Shown here: in pieces, positions 15,884 through 27,086 of the stretch
How positions within the stretch are numbered: the stretch's first letter is position 1
Layout: every line of letters starts with the position of its first letter
Assembly: GCA_037367355.1 (NCBI GenBank)
Contig: CM074700.1
Location: 2,170,001 to 2,234,000, forward strand
Source: Neoscytalidium dimidiatum
Taxonomy: Eukaryota > Ascomycota > Dothideomycetes > Botryosphaeriales > Botryosphaeriaceae
Direction of reading: 5' to 3'
DNA: 64,000 bases
The notes under the pieces: generated by a model
Told to the model about the DNA's origin: nothing
Database searches by the model: none
The model's input: only the letters and a program-made list of their open reading frames with translations
Translations under genes and position numbers: made by a program

Positions 15884-15907
15884 CCTCTCTGTCTCTCTCT
15901 CTCTCTC
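15884..15907. repeat. CT dinucleotide tract
   Basis: A pyrimidine dinucleotide repeat with one interruption lies in non-coding DNA. Confidence 0.9.
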
Positions 15908-16090
15908 CGCGGCGCACTCTCTCGCCTCTCCTCCCAGCGCGGCCACAGCACAGGGAATGAGGCATCCTAGATAACCAACCACCGCTCAGCGTGACTGTCT
16001 GCTTGATAGTGCGTTGGAAGAGGGACTGACGGTGGTGGCTCTCCGTCGGGTTTGGGTGGGAAGCTGGGCGGCGCTCCCTCGATAGCAGTG

Positions 16091-16110
16091 CTGCTGCTGC
16101 TGCTGCTGCT
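16091..16110. repeat. CTG trinucleotide tract
   Basis: Six and two-thirds CTG units in non-coding GC-rich DNA. An open frame reads this as poly-leucine, but there is no other sign of a gene. Confidence 0.9.
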
Positions 16111-19100
16111 TTGCCGGCCCGGGAGCGATCTCTCAACTCGTGTTGCCCGCCTTTTACCAACAGGGTGCATTCAGGAAACAGCCAAGCGTGAGGCAAAAAA
16201 AAAAAGATTTCACAGCGAACGCAGTGGTTCGACACGCGGAGTAGACCCCGTCCTCCCGTTAGGACGGGCACCTGTCCAGAGAAGTGTCCGGTTCATCCCT
16301 CCCCCTTTCGCGTAGTACATTCGGGTTCTGAGTATCCTCGCTGGGTGGCGGTGGTCCACCGTTTGAAGACATCTCCGTGCCTTAACGGAGAGTAGTGGGA
16401 CTTGCACGCCGCGGATGCGCAAACGGGACGATCGGTCGGCGGCACTTCAACGAATCGTCCAGTGTTGGTTCTGCGCAGTTGGGGCACCGTCCAGCTCAGG
16501 TGTCTCGTCGGGCAAGGAGGATATATATGCTATGGACCTTTTCCTTTTCGCCGCATTACATGTAGATCCAGCCCCACACAGCATTGCAATGACGTAAAGT
16601 TCACCGTGAAGAAGACTATTATGTGGTATTGTGTCAGACCTGAGGCACGTCTATCGGCTGGACTTCGCTCCACGCTCTCGAAGCGTTAGGCGAAGGGAGT
16701 TCGGGGTGGAAGGTGGTCCAGCTGGTGAATCGCTAGGAAGCCCATTTTTCAACAAATTCACGTCCACGATCTCATATCTACTTCGATGCTGTGCGAAGCC
16801 GCCTGCACACTGTCTTGGAACATGCGGTGTTTGTGGTTCTGTGCCATCTGGATTCTCCTCTCCCTGCGCCCTCAGCCCCCAGTATCAACCAGATTGTGGC
16901 GACTTTCATGAAGACGGTCGCTGGCTGTGGTGTAGTCCCACGGAGCGTATTTGCCTCCCGTTTCTCGTTCCGTAAGCCACGTACACGGCGCGGATAGTGC
17001 TGCATGGTCTGTGGGTGGCGAGGCTCGCTGTTCTTTGTTTTCTCGACGTTCGACCAGGCTCTGTGCGCGTTTCTTTCGCAGAGACGTTCAAAGGCGCGCA
17101 CGTTCGGAGTAGCCACTAGCTGTATTGGCTTCTGATGAGGCTCTCAAGTGTATACGCTCGTCGTCAGATGGTTTCGTGCCGTGACTGCCCGCAAGACACG
17201 GACTTGGAGTCTTCGAGGTGGGAAAAGGCTTTTTCAACGCCGCAACTGATGATTTGGAGCGATGCTGCCGACGGTGTGATGTGCTCAAGGCCTAGCTGCG
17301 ATGAATAGACGACGTGAGAGCGATGCGGACGTCGCGTCGACCGCGGTTCGGATGGGAGGTGAGGGACTTGTAGGCGCTTACCGAGTTGGTGCACTTTGAC
17401 AGGCTGACCATCAACGAGGACAAGAAAGGAAGGTCACGGATATATTGTGCGCGCAGCAGGCTACGTAGCCAATTCCTTCTCACGTATTGTCCACCGTTGC
17501 AACTTGTGCTGGGGTCGACGAAGCGTATGTCGTCCGCCCCCATCCTCATCCGAGTGGCCTGTAAACACCAGCCCTTCGCTGTAGAAGCCCCAAAGTCGCA
17601 CCCTGCGCCTGACGAGATGAGAGGCCGAAGTTCTCATTTCAGATATCGATCATAGATGCGCTACAACTGTGCTGGGAACGAATGTCGCTGTGGAGATGGA
17701 GCTCATCGTGATCTTGGAGCGATCCAGATTGTTGACCATGGGCTCGTTCGACATTCGGCACTCATTTGCAGAACCACAGGGCGTCTGGGAAAGGGAATAG
17801 CGGCAGGATCTGAGACAAATTGGCATATATGGCTCTGGGAGGGAGGTCGGGATGATGCAAGAAGCTGTTGGGGTGATGGTGTTGGCAGAGAACGGAACGG
17901 TGAGGCAGAGAGGGGGGTTAGGGCGTGGAGGGGGCGCAACCCTGGCGCAGGTCGTTCGCAAGGTCAACAATGGCTCGGTAAAAACATCCGGCGTGGTGGT
18001 GCGAAGGCGTCGTGATGTTTGCTGGGGCCGAGATGCCGCCCTTTGGCGGAGATCACTTTATGGGTGGCGATGGGGAGACGGACACCACCTCCGACCGTGC
18101 TCTTCGCCCTGGGCAAGTTGTTATGCGGCTATCATGACGTTCGAAGAGACGAAAAAGTGCTTGAATCGCGCGTGACGCCGCTAAACGGCTCTCGTGCAGA
18201 GGCTGGTGCGACCCATTCTGCTCGGACGAGCAGTGGGTGGCATCGTCCGCGGATCACGCTTGTTGTTTCTCATTGCAAAGCGGACGCACCGCCACTGGGA
18301 CACGCATTCTAACCTTGAGACACTGTCCCCATGAGGCAGTGGTCGGACTGGCTGCCCGCCAGCAGGGCAAATTGTTTTTCTGCCCGTCCTTCTTCAACGG
18401 GCAACGTGCTCCACGGCCGCCTCCTGGAAAGGGCTGTACCCGTCGTTCCGGGCTGCTGATCCGCCTACAGGCCCACGACCCAGCCAGCTTCTAGGCTGAG
18501 CATGCTGCCGCCCGTTCTGGGCCGCAGGAGCCTTCGCGACACTGGTTGGTCTGGCCGGGGGAGAGATTTCAACATGTCGATGAGAGAGTTCACACAGCCA
18601 GGGAGCGCTGATTGTGAAGGCACGCATGTGGAGCCCGCCGAGGGGCGTGACGAACTGGGTAGCACTGGCAAGTGATGGCTCAGTAGCAGCGCTGCTGCAC
18701 GATGCAGCTAGAAAGCAGCTCCTAAATGGCTGCCGATGCACCGGAATTGGCACGCAGAGGTGGCGCCGGTAGGTTGTTTGGTCGTTTCCGAAGCTCAACT
18801 AATCATAACTGGCTGCATGCCGCCGATATCAAGATGGTGTAGGCCTTTCCAGCCGCACCCTGTCGTCGCACGTGGTCCACCGGTTATTCCGCCGACTAAG
18901 TATAAGAAAGGGACGACGCCTGCGCAGGCGCCGCCATGGGTAAGCCGCCCTCGACAGTTTTCGAACTCACCACCAAAAATCTCACCGCGACTTTCCCTGC
19001 GCTTGAGCCATACAAATCCTGCCCACATTACGCATCCACCCGGAGAGAAAGAGGCCCCTACCCTTGCCGGCTTCACCGCCTACCACCTATGGAACCTGCT

Positions 19101-19822
19101 TGTTCGGACTGGTACTCGCGGCTCTAAATCCCGTCCGTGACTTGCAGACGTCTCTCGAGCTGCGGGCCGCATGCTCCGCGACGTCTGCGCGGCCCAGGAA
19201 CGTCGCCAGCAGAACGCACGACAACCGTATCTGCCACGCCGCCAACGACCACGCGATTGCCTACCAGAACGGACCCGGCATCTCTGCGCCGGTTTGAATA
19301 TTGGAGAACTCGCCGTTCATCTCGTTCCTAAAACAACGTTAGCGACTGCCGGACCGGCTTCAACCTTAGATTCTTCATGAGCTGCCTACATAGAACCCCC
19401 TGCTCCCACGTGACCACGAGGGCCAAACTGTATCGGCTGCGGCACGTTCATGTACACCGACCCCATCGATGTGTCAGGCGGCCAGAAAGTGCCAGAGGCC
19501 TGTCTTTGTTGTTAGCCTGTAAGAGCTGGGAAGTAAAGAAGGGCTGGCCCGTCGACATGCCATAACACGCCGCCACGGCTGGCAAGTCGCAGGTCCAACC
19601 ATGCCTCCCGCTTGGATGCCTTTGGCGCAATTCCTCCCACCACTTGTGCCGACAGGCCCAGCCCAGGAGAAGGCGCTTATATCACCTCCAACCTGATTTG
19701 TGTGCTCCCTATACGACGCCTCGTGGCACAGAGTCCACTCTCTTGCCCTTGGGTGCCGGCCGTGCCATCGCAGGTGGTGATCGGAATTATGTCACAAGGC
19801 ATAGCGACCTGTTGAAGAGAGC

Positions 19823-20658
19823 TTACCCGCGGCCAACCTGCCCCTTGGTGGAAATCCGATGGCTTACCTCGAGCGAAGCATCCCCGTACTCTCTGGTCAT
19901 GAGACCCTCTTCGCCTTGTGTCGCATCCATGGGCCAGGCCGACAGGGTGGTCGCGCCCATGCTATCGTACTCAACGCTGTCGCCAGTCGCAACGCTGGAG
20001 GGCGACGCATCAGGCGCGGTGCGCGCGGGCACATGGCCCGGCGCAGCTGGTCTCAGGGTATCGTCATGGCCGGTGGCCAGGAATGAGGCAGCGTCGAGAG
20101 CTTGATCGCTTCGAAGAGCTTGGGCTACCTCTGCTACGTTACGAAAGCGCTCGTGGGCGAGCTGGTGGGCTAAGTTGATGGCAGTGTCCCTGTCGGGGGC
20201 GGAGCCGATGCTGGCAATGATGTCCTTGAGGTCCTCGACCTGCATCTCCAGGTCTTGAATGCGTTGCTTCAGGGCCGAGGTGCGTCTCTGGTCTCCGGCG
20301 GCATCGTAGGCACAGTCGGCTCGCTTTTTCACCTGGCAGGGCGTACACACCGGACGAACTCCATCACACTGGACATTGGACGACGACGATCAGCGTGGAC
20401 GCGGCGAGGGGTGGATTGTGGCAAGAAAAAACCGACCTTGTGCTTGCGCTGCTGACACGGCTGGCACGCGACGGGGGTGATGTTGGAGCGCTTGGGCGGG
20501 CGTGGACGCTGGGCTGGCGGTGGGTCATGGCGCCGAAGGGGGTCGGCAAGATGCTCAGCAGCAGAGGCCATCGGCCGCGCGCTCCCACTCCTACTCAAGC
20601 CGACGATTGGCTGGGCGAAGACATTTGCCTGATGGTGATGGTGGAGGGGGCCCGACAT
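19823..20658 (-). CDS. Zn2Cys6 transcription factor, 3' end uncertain
   Basis: Exons 20658-20437 and 20368-19823 are separated by an intron (20369-20436) that falls inside the zinc cluster. Spliced, they read CQPCQQRKHK joined to CDGVRPVCTPCQVKKRADCAY, which is the full CxxCxxRKxKCDGxxPxCxxCxxxxxxCxY binuclear cluster of fungal GAL4-type DNA-binding factors. A heptad-like coiled coil follows (RRTSALKQRIQDLEMQVEDLKDII) for dimerisation. The remaining 130 or so residues have no recognisable regulatory domain. The open frame stops at 19823, giving about 255 residues, short for this family. The stop overlaps a possible donor (GG|GTAAGC at about 19829), so the true protein may continue after a long intron into an exon near 19,390-19,490. 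Nuclear location and DNA binding follow from the domain; the target genes are unknown. No biosynthetic cluster surrounds it. Confidence 0.75.
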
Positions 20659-21245
20659 GTTGAAGAATTATTCGTGGCCGCTGGAGCTCGGGGCGAGGCT
20701 TGTTTTTATTCCTGCCTCTGCGATCTCAAATCGTTACCAGGTGTGGGCGAGAGGCAACATAGCGACGCAGCTGATACGAGTTGAGCCCCAGCTCCAGCTT
20801 TCGAGGAGGCTCTCACGGGCCCAGCAGGCGCGGTCATTTCACCTCCTGGAAATGTTACGGCACGAATGATACGGCGCCAGCGGCATGGACGTCGAGAATC
20901 AGCGCACAGAATCGCTGCCGGCAGTTCAACGACATGCCCTGTCGCCCGCGGACAGGCCGCAGTCCGCAGTCCACAGCCCAGCTGACACCAATCAACGCGC
21001 CCCGTCGACGTCTGCCTGTCTTGCACAGCGTCCGGCTGCCTCGGGACACGCCACCAAGCTGGCAGAAGCAGCAGCAGCAGCAGTGGCAGCAGTGGCAACA
21101 ACAATGGCGGCAGCAGGCGGGCGCCGCCTCCTGCCCGGTTCCCGGCCGCGCCTGTCACACGTGGGAGGCCACCACTTCCCGCTACCCCTCTGCTCCTGTC
21201 CGGGCATGTGGCAAGTGGCCGGCGCCAGGCTGCCAAGTCAGCCAG

Positions 21246-21300
21246 CCAGGCAGGCAGACAGACAGACAGACAGACAGACGGACGGACAGACAGGCAGGCA
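21246..21300. repeat. Tetranucleotide CAGR tract
   Basis: Imperfect tandem tetranucleotide made of CAGA, CAGG and CGGA units. It lies about 0.6 kb upstream of the Zn2Cys6 start codon on the opposite sense. Confidence 0.9.
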
Positions 21301-21730
21301 ATGACAGTGGCAGTGGCATGCTCCGGATCGCTCGTTCCAGCCTGCTCTCAGCCCATCCCCCTCTTCCAGCGCCACCAGCGACGCACAGCTGGCGGGACAT
21401 GGGTGCCAGCTCCAGCGGCCGTGTTCATTGGCAAGCATCCAGTGGAAACACCGCAGCCCGCTTCTCCAGCCAACGCCGTTTGCTGATCCTCTCCGCCTGC
21501 CGCCGTTGATCGCGCCGCGCCTCGTTGCAGACCGCGCACATCGCCATCGCCCAGCTCTCGCCCGCCGCTGATGATGAGGATGCTGCTGCTGCTGTCGGGT
21601 ACATGCCACGACAGCGCGCAAGGCACGCTGGATGCAGCACTCCTCCCCGTCCTTGTGCCCCGCCAACCCGCCTCCACACCGCAGCGTGCTCCAGTCAGTG
21701 TCCATATCCACACCAGCTCCTCGCGCTCTC

Positions 21731-21780
21731 TGCACGCCTCCGCACGCCTCCGCACGCCTCTGCACGCCTCTGCATGCCTC
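21731..21780. repeat. Minisatellite of five 10-bp units
   Basis: Five contiguous 10-bp units of consensus YGCACGCCTC; the last unit has one transition (TGCATGCCTC). The period of 10 is not a multiple of three, which argues against coding use. Confidence 0.9.
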
Positions 21781-24700
21781 TGCCACCCTGCCAGTCCGCA
21801 TCGGCGCTCCTTGGATCCGTGCCCTGCATGTTGTCTTTCCGCAGACATCAGAACACCCTCACACAGCGCGCATTGGAAAAGCAGTACTAGTAATCCCATA
21901 CGCGACCGTTGGCATTCCAGCCAATCGCGTGCCGCTCTCTCCACCTTGGAGTAAACTCCGACCCCCGTTAATCATACGGGCCACCATCCTGCCGCCTGCT
22001 GTGGAGCTGATCTTGCTCCTACCAACCGTGTTCCCGTGGTCCCCGTCCCCGTTTCCAGACCCACGCTGCGCGCGCCCTTCCATTGGCGCGGACCAGCCTT
22101 CCCGCAATGACTTCTCGATGCGGCCGCCACCCGCCATCCGTGTGTCTGCTCAGCCCTTGACTACTGGCAATCCCCATACCCCTTCGCTGCCAGCATCTAG
22201 CGTAGTGACTAGGAACTTCCTGCAAATTCCGAGTAAACGGCCCGACCAGATGATAAGCGCTCTCCATTGCCGTGTCGCAGACGTCAAGCCGTTAACCTCG
22301 ACTTTGTGCTCTTGACAGGCCGATCGCGACGGCAAATGCGGGCCACCACCCGCCCGCCCTCCCTCCCGCGGCAGCCTTGGCCATGTCGCTGGGTAGTCAG
22401 GTACGCCAACGCCTGCTTGGGAGCAACATTGCTACACTACACTCGGCGCAAGCACAGTGACTTAGAGACGCTTTACACGCCGTGAAATCCTTGTGGTGTG
22501 CCTCATCTACTCACCCGAGTCCTAAGAGGACCAAATACGAGATGCCCCATAGCTGTCGAAGCCTCAAATGGCTGTTTCTGGCACCGAGCGGCTCACTGCT
22601 TCAGAACAACGAATACTACGTGCGCGTTGAGGACAAGGGACGTCTGTCGGGACGGCCTACCCATCGTAGGCTAGAGGCCCACGCGCCGCTCGCTGTCATA
22701 TGATGGCGTGTACTGTGATGTAGAGGCGGTCAGTGCTTCCAAGGCTTCATTAGCCGGGCGTAGACACCTGTGAGCCGCACGATCCTACCCGGATTGAGAC
22801 AACATGGCAATCGTCGCTCCAGGAGAGCTAAACGGAGATATCAGCGGCAGCATTGCGACGTCGGGTCGGAAGACATGCCTCGAGACGAGTCTAGCAGGAG
22901 GTTTTGAATTGCCTCTTTTCACCACTGAGCCACTAGACGCGCGCATTATCCACTCTTCAGCGATCCTACTCCTGCTAAATCGCACACAAAAACGGTCCCT
23001 GCACGTGGCGAGTCTACACGCACTAGCCGGCTGATGATTTGATAAACATTCACGACCCTTCTTGTCTGGAATCTCTCAGATCTGTTTGCTTGCCTGTCAT
23101 CGAGGGATCGACATATTCTGCGCGCGAGCTAGGGCCACGCGCTGAATCTTGGGCGTGGACCCCTGCAATAATGTGGTTCATACATGGCAGTCGGTAATAC
23201 TAGCTAGTCCGGGGTCTTGCGATAACCCCCCACTGACTCACCGCTTTCCTAGAGAAGCGAGTGCCCTTTGGAAGGTGCCACGGGCGCCTGGTAAGTCTGT
23301 TATGCTTCGTGATGGGAGATTTCATGATTTACTTACTATCTGCTCCTTCTATTGAGTGGAGTTTAACGGCTGCGATCTGTGTCTGCCTTCGATGTGGCTT
23401 GTCCCCTTCTCTGATCCGGACGAGTGGACTGGCCACGCCGTTGTGGCTCATCGTTGCCCGCTTTGATGAACGTGCCTCCTATATGGAACCGCACTGCCGG
23501 GTCTGCTTCATGCGACTCTTGAGATGTTCTGCGCCCATGGTACATCCATGACATCGCTACAGTCGACGAAAGGCTATTGCCCTGACGGACGAGCATTCGT
23601 ATGCACAGTGACGAAGTCCTCGTGCCAAAAAGCACGTGATGAGCTATAGGCTCGCGAACTCTCTCCTCCAGACCAGAGATCCAACCTTATAAAGCCTTTC
23701 CGCTCGGCGGCCTTCTATTTGAGGACGTCTAATGTACGAGGCAGCTTCCTTCCTAATCTACAAGGCTAGCATCTCTCGGTGCAGCAATCCGCCTGGCTCT
23801 CAAATTCGCTCCAGCCTAGAAAAGATAGCATCCAAGCCAAATATAGGCACAAACAATCAGCACTGATAACGATATAGCCCCATCGTAACTCTTTCTACGG
23901 ATTAGTCTGACATACAACGCGTCGCAAGACCGGGATCTTGGCGAGTACGCCTTCGGACGTGTCAGAATATAAGGCAAATTAACACGCACTGTTAGCAGTG
24001 CGGCGTCGTACTTTTTCTAGTTCGACACCAGCGCTGCTCTGAGCAGAAGAATGGCTAATTGACTGGATCGGGCTGTTCGTTGGGGCGGCCGGAGATGGGC
24101 TCCGGGGGTTTAGGTTTTCCCAGGTACACAACAAGCGCCGGCTTACCGCTCGCGGAAGCGCTTGTACGGGCCGGTGCATTTTGCAAATGGTCTTTGATGA
24201 GTTTAACGTGCATATAAGGTTTTGCACTAACCGGTGTCAGGGTCCCAGGGTCTGTAGGCTAAACACATCAGTCTCCCTGAACAATCGCATCACCATGTTC
24301 CGTACTCTTCGTCAGATTACCTGCCTCAATTTTCTGGAGAGCTTTCAGAAGAGCTTGGCGACGCTTATGTGCAAGATTTTTAGCAAGCTCACGCATCGGA
24401 TGACCGGATAGCTTTGCGGCGTCCACCACGCATGTCCGGGGTGCGTTCTCCGATCAAGAAGATAGAGAGGCACTTAGCTTTTAATCTATAGCCTATTAGT
24501 GAGTTAATCAATTGCGTATGTCCTTGAACTATGTCATTTTGGTAACAAGGACTTTTGCAGAGCATATTTTTGCTTGAACGCAGTTGCTCACATATTCACC
24601 TTCAAATATATTCGTGATCTATAGCAGAATATGCTGGCTATCCCTTCTTTTCCCCCGCGTTAATGATATGAAGAACTTGATATCCTTAAGATTGCTTCCA

Positions 24701-24897
24701 ATACAACACCATGAAGCTTGGAGGAAGCTGGACACACATTCGACTGTCTGGAGAATTTACTCTGGCATTACCTCGGTGAAGTTCAGCGTTGCAATGGCGA
24801 GATTGGCAGTTGCGTTGATCCGCTTGATGAGGCTCTCCACCTGCCTTCGTTCCTCCCGGACACTCTACGACGGACTAGCTATCATATACCAGATGAG

Positions 24898-24925
24898 GTC
24901 CGTAAAGTGTAGTACAGGAAACAAA
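24898..24925. repeat. Dispersed repeat copy A
   Basis: This 28-base segment consists of a 13-mer GTCCGTAAAGTGT followed directly by a 15-mer AGTACAGGAAACAAA. Both words recur in the same order and orientation at 56801-56845, separated there by 17 extra bases. Both copies lie in AT-rich islands. Confidence 0.7.
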
Positions 24926-25237
24926 TAGATGAGTTGCTCCCGCTCCGCGTATTGGAGGGCTTTGGCGAGGAATGCCGCTAGTTACTCCTCGAGAAATTCC
25001 CTCGGTGAGAAAAATGGTACTCCTTACATTATTGACATTCTTGCCGTTCCTTCACAATCACTACATATATTCAAGATCATATGCTCAACCTCACTACCTT
25101 ATTCATTCTTCTCAAATCGAATGAAGCGAGGCCAGCAGAGGCTATAGACGACAGACGGGAAGGTACTTTGGTAGTGCAGGAAACGTAACAGGCGTCATAG
25201 ATGCCTGGCATACAGTGAATAGCACTGGATCTGCGAG

Positions 25238-25693
25238 ATGCACATTTTCAGCCCTTTTCTGAGATTGGAAAGCTGTACTAATGAGAAATTTTGGGGAGCT
25301 TCTGTGGAATTATATCAAGGCCACTGTACTCTCGAGCCGGTCCCGCGGAGCAAGCCTACCGCTTCGCCTCAATTCAAAATATGGATCTATTCAAGTACAA
25401 GAGCTGCAACTCTTTCATTTGGACCTTCTCAGGCGAAGCCAAGCAGTGGAATTACATGGGTGCCAGTGGGACTGACCGAACACAACGCCGTTGAAATGCC
25501 GAAGACGGAGCTTGAGGAGAAGTTCACCAGTACTTGCGTCGAGCATGTCGGAGACAACAAAGTCCACGATATGATGACCGAATTCTATGGCATCGATGGC
25601 GTCTGCCAGCATGATGCGCTCTTGGAGCTTGTGGTGCAGTTGGACCGCAACTGGCGCGAGCTCATCTGCATTGGTTTCAACTGGAATCGTTAA
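25238..25693 (+). CDS. Unrecognised ORF of 151 codons, weak
   Basis: This ATG-initiated frame encodes an acidic C-terminal half (MPKTELEEKFTSTCVEHVGD and following) that looks more protein-like than its neighbours. A possible 48-bp intron at about 25677-25724 would give a different last few residues (AQGNEMPME). No domain is recognised. It may be a relic exon or chance. It lies about 0.5 kb upstream of the gag-like ORF on the same strand. Confidence 0.25.
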   Translation: MHIFSPFLRLESCTNEKFWGASVELYQGHCTLEPVPRSKPTASPQFKIWIYSSTRAATLSFGPSQAKPSSGITWVPVGLTEHNAVEMPKTELEEKFTSTCVEHVGDNKVHDMMTEFYGIDGVCQHDALLELVVQLDRNWRELICIGFNWNR

Positions 25694-26201
25694 GGGGTGT
25701 TCAGGAGCAGATTTTTCACAGCGCAAGGAAATGAGATGCCAATGGAATGAAGCTTACATGAAGGAAGTTCTCAAATGTTGTGAAGCGTCAGGCGGGATCA
25801 TGCAAGAGATTGCAGCGGTACTCTTCAGGAACAGGGAATTTGGTTGAAGTAACACTCAAGCAGCTGTGTCCAGGAGTCTAATCGGCCACCGCAATGATAT
25901 TTAGGAGCGGTATCAGGCTGTTTAGATGAGTAAAGTTTTAGCAAAAGTGAATATCCTATGACCGTTTCTGGCTAGTGTTGCCGTTTACCATTGTGAATGA
26001 GCGTTCTTGATCATTGGGGATGTACTGTACACAAACATATGCTTGATACCCAACACTTTCAATAATCACCATTAAAAGTAGTTTAAACTACCGTAAAGCT
26101 TACATATCCACTTATGCACCGCCAGCTTCCTATCTTTCCCTTTTTCTTACTTCTCGCACACCAAACACATAGCTCACTTTGTGGACGAGAAGAAAGCCAA
26201 G

Positions 26202-26762
26202 ATGTCGTACCTCAAAACAGCCGACATCCCTAAGCTTACCGGACCCGACAACTACACACTCTGGCGCACTCTAATTAGCGACCATTTGGTCATCGCTTCA
26301 CCCGACTTCATGCACAACCCGTACGCTCGCTATATTATCTTGACGACTGTGGATCCCGCCATCGCCAAGTATCTCGCAACATTCCCGACCGCCCGCGCAA
26401 TGTTTGACGCCATCCAGGCCATGTATTCCAGGCCTCATATCGCCTCTCGGGGGAAGATCTATCTGCAGTGCATGAACACGATGAACTACAAGAGCTTCGA
26501 CACATTCATGTGGGAATACATGAGCAGCTTCCACCAGATGCGCGCCGAAAAGGTCGAAGTCAGCGATGAGGAGGCTATGATTATTCTCATGAACAAGATC
26601 AAGCGCTACATCATTAATTATCAGGAGCAGCAAGTGTTCCGTACCGTGTGCAGCGAAATTGGGAAGGACACCGGCGAATACAGGACACTGGAGCAGCTTG
26701 TTGGATGGATAGTCAGCACTCACCGCAGCTCAATGAGTGACCAGATGGCCCGCGGGTATTGA
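26202..26762 (+). CDS. Copia-type gag-like protein (UBN2-like), orphan
   Basis: An uninterrupted frame of 186 residues starts at ATG 26202. The N-terminus reads KLTGPDNYTLWRTLI, like the entry motif of Ty1/copia gag polyproteins (K-L-x-G-x-N-Y-x-x-W). Next comes the helical core typical of UBN2/retrotransposon gag: FDAIQAMYSR, a stretch with KIYLQCMNTMNYKSFDTFMWEY, then VSDEEAMIILMNKI. There is no CCHC zinc knuckle, protease, integrase or reverse transcriptase downstream; the frame ends in TGA and the next 300 bp lead into the carrier gene. It is either a truncated retrotransposon copy or a domesticated gag gene. The intact frame inside AT-rich DNA and a pyrimidine-rich upstream tract favour recent insertion or selection. 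Assignment rests on motif pattern only. Confidence 0.55.
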   Translation: MSYLKTADIPKLTGPDNYTLWRTLISDHLVIASPDFMHNPYARYIILTTVDPAIAKYLATFPTARAMFDAIQAMYSRPHIASRGKIYLQCMNTMNYKSFDTFMWEYMSSFHQMRAEKVEVSDEEAMIILMNKIKRYIINYQEQQVFRTVCSEIGKDTGEYRTLEQLVGWIVSTHRSSMSDQMARGY

Positions 26763-27086
26763 AAACATCTCGTAACCCCATCACAAGCAGTGCGGATCTC
26801 GAGCGGGCGGTATGGACGACGGTGTGTCCACGGATTATTGGTGATAGCCATTCCGAGATGAGCGCTCATAAGAAGAGTGGCGGTACCGGGAAATCAAGTT
26901 ACCCACGTCAGATACCTTGGGATAAGGAGAATAAACAATCATCCGATCAATATCACTATTGCTACATCGCCCTCTTCGCGCAACCCGAATCCCATAGCCG
27001 ACATCTTTTGGCCAAGTCTCCCAATCAGTAAACAATTCCAGAGCCACCCTCCCCTCTTGAACGCCTTTGCTATGCACGCACACATT
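26763..27086. other. Short intergenic stretch
   Basis: It lies between the gag-like ORF and the 3' end of the mitochondrial carrier. No retrotransposon continuation or long terminal repeat is seen. Confidence 0.4.

Larger units (their letters stand above)
13001..19822. other. GC-rich gene-poor stretch
   Basis: Almost 7 kb contains no gene I can support. Open frames exist on both strands because the GC content is high, but they overlap each other, are rich in Arg, Pro and Ser, and show no motif or believable splice structure. Simple repeats are scattered through it. A further 3' exon of the Zn2Cys6 gene could fall near 19,390-19,490 on the minus strand. Non-coding RNA cannot be excluded. Confidence 0.4.
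20659..23600. other. GC-rich, repeat-rich non-coding DNA
   Basis: This is the upstream side of the Zn2Cys6 gene. It holds several simple repeats (listed separately) and many overlapping arbitrary frames whose proteins are low-complexity. One small frame with an ATG at 22804 (76 codons) has no recognisable feature. No gene is supported. Confidence 0.4.
23601..26201. other. AT-rich island upstream of the gag-like ORF
   Basis: The AT-rich sequence begins around 23,640 and is strongest between 24,440 and 25,240. Short frames only, apart from the weak ORF at 25238-25693. A hand count over 24481-24600 gives 11 TpA and 12 ApT, so at least here there is no strong repeat-induced point mutation signal. 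The last 100 bases, about 26100-26165, are pyrimidine-rich and look like a promoter for the ORF at 26202. Confidence 0.4.

Noticed and set aside
16001..16400. Leucine-rich small frame over the CTG tract, considered as a signal peptide
   Set aside because: The hydrophobic run comes only from the CTG repeat; nothing downstream looks like protein.
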